This document shows positions 58,568-64,000 of a DNA stretch of 64,000 nucleotides, piece by piece. Each line of letters begins with the position of its first letter. Positions within the stretch are counted from its first letter, which is position 1. A model generated the notes under the pieces. It saw only the letters and a list, made by a program, of their open reading frames with translations, made no database searches and was not told the origin of the DNA. The position numbers were made by a program, and so were the translations under genes. The stretch is taken from the NCBI RefSeq assembly GCF_033958435.1, contig NC_134144.1, positions 8,984,010-9,048,009 on the forward strand. The letters run 5' to 3'. The DNA is from Carettochelys insculpta. Its lineage: Eukaryota; Chordata; Testudines; Carettochelyidae.

Positions 58568-60384
58568 CCTGTCTGCAGGTATAAAACTCCTGTCAATATT
58601 TCCATCACTGGCAGGTAATCAGGGCTTCCCAATATAGGAGAACAGGGATAAATAATAATATACGTGGCAGGACTGAGGCTCTGCACAAATTATAGGGAGG
58701 TAGGAACTTTCAGAATGAAATAGGGCCAGTCATCCCACCAGCCTGATACCCTTATTGCAAGAGCAGCCAGCCACGGAGGCGTCGGCGGAAAGCAAAGAGG
58801 TGAATGCACTGTATGTGCCCTTCTGTTCACTATGAAAGTCCTGAAGGATCAGCTGCTCCAACAGCTGAGGCAGACCAGGAGGCAAGGTGGGAGGGGGACG
58901 TGCTTCCCTGGGGCCAAGAGTGGTAGGATGGGGCATAGGGGCATAGCCTCCCCCCATGCTCCCTCAGAACCGCCCATGGAGCCCATTGCTGAGGACCGGA
59001 TACGGCAAACGTGGATGCACATTCGTAACTTCAATCTTGAAAGAAAAATATGCATGCTTGTGAGCGGTTCCCACTGATGGCAGGGTGGCTTAGTGGCTAG
59101 GCCCCCTTGCTGGTGCCTAGGGGTCCAGGGTGTGGGGCTTCAGCCCCTACCCTAGAGGCTGAAGGATAAGTTTGCGGCATGGCCCCAAGAACCTAGTTTC
59201 CTCTCCAGCGGGAGAGGGGTCCCTGAGGGGAGGCTCTCCCCTGTGCCTAGGGGAGATTTCTGAAGCTCCACCCTCCGGCAGCTGACTCAGTGGCAGCTCC
59301 GGCTTGGGCCTTGCTCGCCTCAGAGCCAGCTCCTGCCTCTTAGCTGGCCAGCCTTGAACTGGGCTGGCTTCCCTCCTTTTATGCTCCTCCAGGCCTGACA
59401 CGGGCTGCAGGTGAACTGGGGTGGGGCTGATGGGGCAAACAGGCTCTGTTTAACCCCTGCCTTGCCTGGCCTTCCTCTCACACCCTTACGACAGTCATAT
59501 CTCTTTCTTGGGCTGGAAGCAAAATTATTGACACTGCAATGCTACAAAACGTTTGGTCACCATCACAGCACAGCACCCACAAACACAGTGGTCAAAATTC
59601 CTTCAATTTCTACTGCTCTTTGCTCTGCCAAGGCACTACGGGGCTTAAAGACCTGTTTTGAGTTTAATCAGTGCACACATTACCCTCACGCCTTTATTTG
59701 TGCTTTTTACACTGCTTGGGGTGTGAGAAATGCTGTGTGAGTAGAATGCCAAAGAGAAGTATTCTTTTAAGAGAAAGTAACTGGAGAAGAGAAGGTCATA
59801 ACAGAGCTAGCTGGAAACCAGAAACCGCAAGAATTGGCTTACAGGAAACGGCCCAAATCAATTACCACACTGGAGATTCCCTCCCCCCCCATGTATTACT
59901 AAGGCAAAGCAAGCAGCTGAATACAAAAGAAATACCATGTCACAAATGTATCTAGTTGGTTGACTGTATTGCTAGGATGTGTTTTTGCTAATAGGAAATG
60001 AAAAATTCTTGGGGTAGGTAAGTTCTCCAGCTGCATTTTAAAGGATGCATATTGTAAAGTTATTGCAACACATGAATATCATCTAACACGAAGCCCTGAT
60101 AATACAAACTCTGCATCATATGCTCATGCTCAACTCATATACTCATAAGTCTTCTCTAAATGTCAGCAATCCCATTGATTTCAAAGGCAGTATTCATGTA
60201 ACTGAGCCATATTCATGTTAGTAATGGTTGGCACACACAGGCCCTAATATCCTACTCTGTTGCAGGAAAAGTATATTAAACCTACTTTCACTTTGTCATT
60301 TCTGTGATGTTCAAAAGCACATTATTTAACTTGGTGTATGGCTAAAGGCATACCTTGCCTACTGTCTTTTAATATAAAAAGCTC
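58466..60384. other. Unrecognised stretch, part GC-rich
   Basis: 58730-59480 is GC-rich with frames on both strands but no recognised domain. GGTGGCTTAGTGGCTAGG at about 59084-59101 resembles a tRNA A-box, but no convincing B-box follows. 60004-60050 shares about 40 bp with 46370-46420 ('agttctccagctgc'). Confidence 0.4.
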
Positions 60385-60386
60385 TA

Positions 60387-60513
60387 CTGCTTCAACCTCT
60401 CTCATCGAGCACCGTCGGGAACTAACCAGTGCCAAGTAAGAGAATGTGCCAGACCACAGGAGGTCAAAATTGTCTAGCTCATGACCAACACTTTCACTGC
60501 ACTCAGGGGCTCT
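60387..60513. mobile_element. Tc1/mariner-like MITE, truncated
   Basis: TA then CTGCTTCAACCTCTCTCATC, continuing to the CACTGCACTCAGGGGCTCTA region, which is the left 40% of the family. It is cut off next to the MITE at 60520. Confidence 0.75.
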
Positions 60514-60519
60514 AATCCA

Positions 60520-60778
60520 AAACAGCAGCTTTATTTTGAAATAAACTATTCCAGAACAGCTTATTTTGAAATAGCTCCTATTCCCTGTCTGAACAGCCCC
60601 TATACCGAAATATCTATTTTGAGGAAGGCACTATGCCTCATACAATGAGGCTTACCAAGTTCAAAATAAGGCATCCACTATTTCAAAATTACTTCAAAAT
60701 AGTGGTTGCATTGTATAGAGGCTCACAAATTTATAGTGGCCGTTATTTCTAAATAACTTTGCTGTGTATACACACCCC
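60520..60778. mobile_element. AT-rich MITE, right part
   Basis: Matches the right half of 51691-52162: TATTCCCTGTCTGAACAGCCCCTAT, then ACAATGAGGCTTACCAAGTTC and the end CTTTGCTGTGTATACACACC. Confidence 0.65.
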
Positions 60779-60984
60779 TTGGGGTTGTTTCAGCACTATA
60801 TGTGCAATAAATTATAGGCTTACATCAAGGATTTTGAACTGCAATTTTACAATTCAAATATAACTGAACACATTTTTATTTAACTGAGTAATAAAATCTA
60901 CTATATATCTTAGAGTGTGTCTGTCCGTGCTACACTTGTGCAAGAACTCCTCTTAAACCACAAGAGCAATGATCAAGAAATTTC

Positions 60985-61373
60985 ACAGAATACTGGGACT
61001 GGAAGGGACCTCGAGAGGCCATCGAGTCCAGCCCCCTGCCCCAATGGCAGGACCAAGTACTGTCTAACCCTCCCTGACAGACATCTATCTAACATGTTCT
61101 TAAATATCTCTAGGAATGGAGATTCACAACTTCCCTTGGCAATTTATTCCATTGTTTGACCACCCTGACAGTTAGGAACTTTTTCCTAATGTCCAACCTC
61201 AATCTCCCTTGCTGCAGTTTAAGTCCATTGGCTCTTGTTCTATCCTCAGAGGCCAAAAAGAACAAATTTTCTTCCTCCTCCTTATGACACCCTTTTAGAT
61301 ACCTGAAAACTGCTATCATGTCCCCCCTCAATCTTCTCTTTTCCAAACTAAACAAGCCCAATTTTCTCTTTGG
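60985..61373 (-). pseudogene. CR1 3' end with ORF2 C-terminal remnant
   Basis: Minus-strand frame 61110-61361 reads [40 protein letters not shown] and WNKLPREVV, the CR1 C-terminal domain of the 4818 subfamily, followed by a 3' UTR to 60985. 5'-truncated. Confidence 0.9.
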
Positions 61374-62778
61374 TATGAAGCTTCCTCTTACCCTAACTTA
61401 AGCCACACTCTGGGTTTGGTTGTGCCTGGAAAGTATGAAATGCCTGAAATCCCAGGATTTCCCAGAACATGGAAAGGGAGGGGCACCGAGAAGAGGGACA
61501 ACATACTTCAGACTCACCCCTGGGGGCAGAGAGCACAGGGAACAGCCATACTGTGGAGTGGCCACAGCAGGGAAAACAGTGGCCACGTAGAGACAGGGCT
61601 CTCCACCCTTCCAGGAGAGGTAAGTGTCCCTCTACCCCAACGTCGCCCTGACACTCGGCCATAGCACCACACAGGGGTAGCCCTGCTGCCCCCCGCCGCC
61701 CGCAATTCCCCCCACACACTATTAGCCCTTCATTATTCTGAGGCCCCAAATCCTCCGCCCTCTCCAAGGTCATGCTAGGGCTGGAAAAAAAGAGCCATGG
61801 TCCCAGCCCCTACACTGCTGCTGTGCTGGGGGCCTAAGGGGGTGGGGGGGAAAGCAATGGCCATGGCTCCACCTCCAGGGAGAGTAGTCATATGGAATTT
61901 TGCTACATTTTATGTATGCACAAAGTAAAGTATGCATTAAATAAAGCAAAGGATGAGATGTAACCCAGGATGCACATCTCAGTGATTTAAGCTTTCATAA
62001 GTACAAAGCAAACACAGAGTACCCAAACCTCTGTTTTCTACCTGCATAAGAGCTGATCTCACATGCACACCGCCTGAACCTCCAGGCCTCCTAGTGGGTG
62101 GCCACCACCCATTTTACAGTGCGCACACAACAGCCATGGAGCAGGGCAGAGCAAGGGACTGCAAAGGTACCCTGCAGCTTTCTCTCCCTTTACATGCAGC
62201 TGGCCTTCCACAGAACAGTGCTGCTGCCTCCAACAACTCCTCTTTTAGATCAAAAATATTTTAATTTATATTAAGAAAGAGAAACGTTCAGAGAAAACCC
62301 CATGGCTAAGGGGCAACTGCTTTTGCCAATACTTATTATAAAATGCATATTAAAAAGCCTGTGGAGAAATAACCTAATCAGAACCCTGTTGCTAATGAAA
62401 GATTTTGTGTGTGATCTGGGGGTTTCCATGGTTACTTGTATTCAATGACATTGGAAATTCCCCTTTGAAGTCCTAAGTGGTTTGGGTTCTGGATACTTGA
62501 GAGACCGCTTCTCCCTTTTGCCTGTATCTGGAGTACTGTAACCAGCTGAGATGCTCAAGGCGGCCACCTCCACCCCCTACTGTTGTAACCAGGGTGGGTC
62601 TTTGAGAAGAATTTTCTTCTTTGATCCTCTAGCAGCATCAGAATCTGGTGACTTTCATAACGCTCTGTAAAGCTCAACTGTTTTCCAGACCTCCTTCTGG
62701 GGAGCGGAGTAATAGGTAAAATGATGGGGTGTTTACTCCTATATTTATGTTTGTTTTCAGGGGATTGATCTTCTAACA
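61374..62778. other. Unrecognised non-coding stretch
   Basis: 61393-61773 has chance frames on both strands in GC-rich DNA. No exon supported. Confidence 0.4.
62422..62435. promoter_or_regulatory. RFX X-box-like palindrome
   Basis: GTTTCCATGGTTAC fits the RFX X-box pattern (inverse GTAACC-ATG-GAAAC). It lies in non-repeat DNA with TTGCTAATGAAAGATT upstream. A single site is weak evidence. Confidence 0.3.
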
Positions 62779-63108
62779 CAAGGGTCAGCAAACCCCAGCA
62801 CAAGTGCCAAGAGTGGCACATGAGCTGATTGTCTTCGGCACGTGAGGCAGGAGCCCATTCTTGCCCGTTCCACCCCCCATGCATCCGGGAGTTTGCTCAA
62901 AGCCAAGTCACGTGTGGATTAAAAGACCAGCTAATGTCCCCAAACACCACCGCAACAGTAAAGCTCTGCATCTTAACTTATTTATTAATGTAACTGTTGT
63001 AAGTAGGACTATCAGTGACTTTAAAAAGCATCACCAGCATTTGGACCATGCACAGAGGTCAAAAGGTCACATTTCAGCACTCCGCCTCAGAAAGGTTACT
63101 GACCCCGA
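62779..63108. mobile_element. hAT-like MITE, family A copy 3
   Basis: CAAGGGTCAGCAAACCCCAG at the start and GGTTACTGACCCC at the end; near full-length match to 43825-44153 (CCATGCATCCGGGAGTTTGC, TTATTTATTAATG, GTTGTAAGTAGGACTATC). Target-site duplication is not clear. Confidence 0.8.
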
Positions 63109-64000
63109 TGCAAAACCAGACCTAGAACCGATCCCCATGGCATATAACCTGCTAATTCAGACACAACTCAATGTACTAACCTATGAAATACAAAAATTGA
63201 GAGTCCCAATAGAGCATTTAACTCTGCTTTTTTAAACAGTGTCTTGTACATATCATTAAGAGGGGTAGCTCATGCTGTGGAACCATATGCATGCAGATAC
63301 CAGTAAAGAGTTTCACAATGGGCGTGCTTACCATCCCCATTACTGCAAATAATATACAAGGTACAGAAAGTCTCCTCATCAACGTCATCAAAACCAGACA
63401 TTACCTCTAGAATCATGATTCCTGAGGGCATATTTTAGATGCCCATTGTCCTGTGGTATTGTTCATGTATCCTATCTATGCACTGGCCCAGTTGCTGCCG
63501 GGCCCAGCATTTCATAGGCAACAGCAGTGGCTGGAACTCTGGGGCCCCTTTGAATTGCCATGGCAGGGCTGCTATGCACAGCTGGGGGGAACGAAGCTGA
63601 GGACCAAATTTCTTAGCCCAGCTCCTTCTGCCCTTAGCCCCACGCCTTCCATGGCAAGAAGTCAGGGCCCCCTTCCCACCTTGCCCCAGGGCCTGTGGCA
63701 GCTGTCAGCACTGCTGCCCTGGCCTCATGATTATTTTACTTGGGTTGTCTCTCCCTCTCTCCAATTTTTACCTCCTCTTCCTCCAACCTAATGGTAACGG
63801 TTAATGTTATCAGTCTGTGCTTCGGGGACATGTGGCACATTTGTATGCACTGCTCTGATTCAGCCAAATTTTCCCTCTCTTTGATGTTCCAAATTATTTC
63901 TCATCTGCCTCACTGGGATCTCCTCTCTCCTTCATTTTCTTCTTTGTCCATTCTACCCCATTTCCAAGGCAGCACTGAATCCTTCACCACTGAGACTTCT
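63109..64000. other. Unrecognised non-coding stretch
   Basis: 63500-63720 is GC-rich and partly resembles the dispersed repeat at 8570 and 30923 (GGCCCCTTTGAATTGCC). The frame at 63453-63791 has no recognised domain. Confidence 0.4.

Noticed and set aside
59070..59170. Possible tRNA gene or SINE head
   Set aside because: An A-box-like word is present but no B-box at proper spacing and no cloverleaf could be built.
264..60513. Spaced copies of the same 330-bp repeat as a CRISPR-like array
   Set aside because: The copies are inverted-repeat transposons with TA duplications, in both orientations and irregular spacing, in an animal genome.

Overview
The window looks like nuclear DNA of a non-avian sauropsid, most likely a turtle, with a crocodilian as the second choice. 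The basis is its repeat content: CR1 LINEs with turtle/crocodile-type 3' ends (an 8-bp tail repeat related to GTTCTTAT on the element strand), old MIR-like CORE-SINEs, and many non-autonomous DNA transposons of hAT, PIF/Harbinger, Tc1/mariner and Tigger/pogo type. I find no convincing host protein-coding exon, tRNA, rRNA, CRISPR array or bacterial-style operon. The window reads as intergenic or long-intron DNA, and most open frames in it are chance frames or decayed transposon genes.

Layout. 1-8 kb holds two Tc1/mariner-like MITEs (264-620, 2606-3131), a decayed CR1 (4818-6072) and a Tigger-like MITE (6964-7283). 8-11.3 kb is mostly unrecognised single-copy-looking DNA with a few candidate conserved blocks. 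11281-14158 is a decayed PIF/Harbinger transposon with a broken transposase, and a 436-bp near-perfect palindrome sits inside it. 14-17.9 kb contains a MITE, a GC-rich leader-like stretch ending in a strong splice-donor-like sequence, a MIR and a second Tigger-like copy. 17992-19770 is a young CR1 with an intact reverse-transcriptase frame. 19.9-22.8 kb is a run of hAT, Tigger and mariner MITEs. 23.6-24.2 kb is a broken RTE-like reverse transcriptase. 25.45-26.79 kb is a second Harbinger relic on the minus strand. 27.6-34.3 kb has CR1 ends and a local duplication. 35.8-44.2 kb is dense in MIRs, Harbinger-like MITEs and one hAT copy. 44-56 kb carries further MITEs in otherwise unrecognised DNA. 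56598-58465 is a second young CR1 nearly identical to the first. 60-63 kb holds a truncated mariner/Harbinger junction, a CR1 end and a third copy of one hAT family.

Relationships. The only protein-coding potential I can support is the CR1 reverse transcriptase, which in a full-length element reverse-transcribes CR1 RNA at the target site. The MITEs would have depended on transposases encoded elsewhere; the two Harbinger relics show what kind of enzyme once served part of them. I found no clear undescribed system. The best leads are the 436-bp foldback element, the multi-copy TA-flanked MITE family with two subfamilies, and a GC-rich expansion inside one hAT copy.
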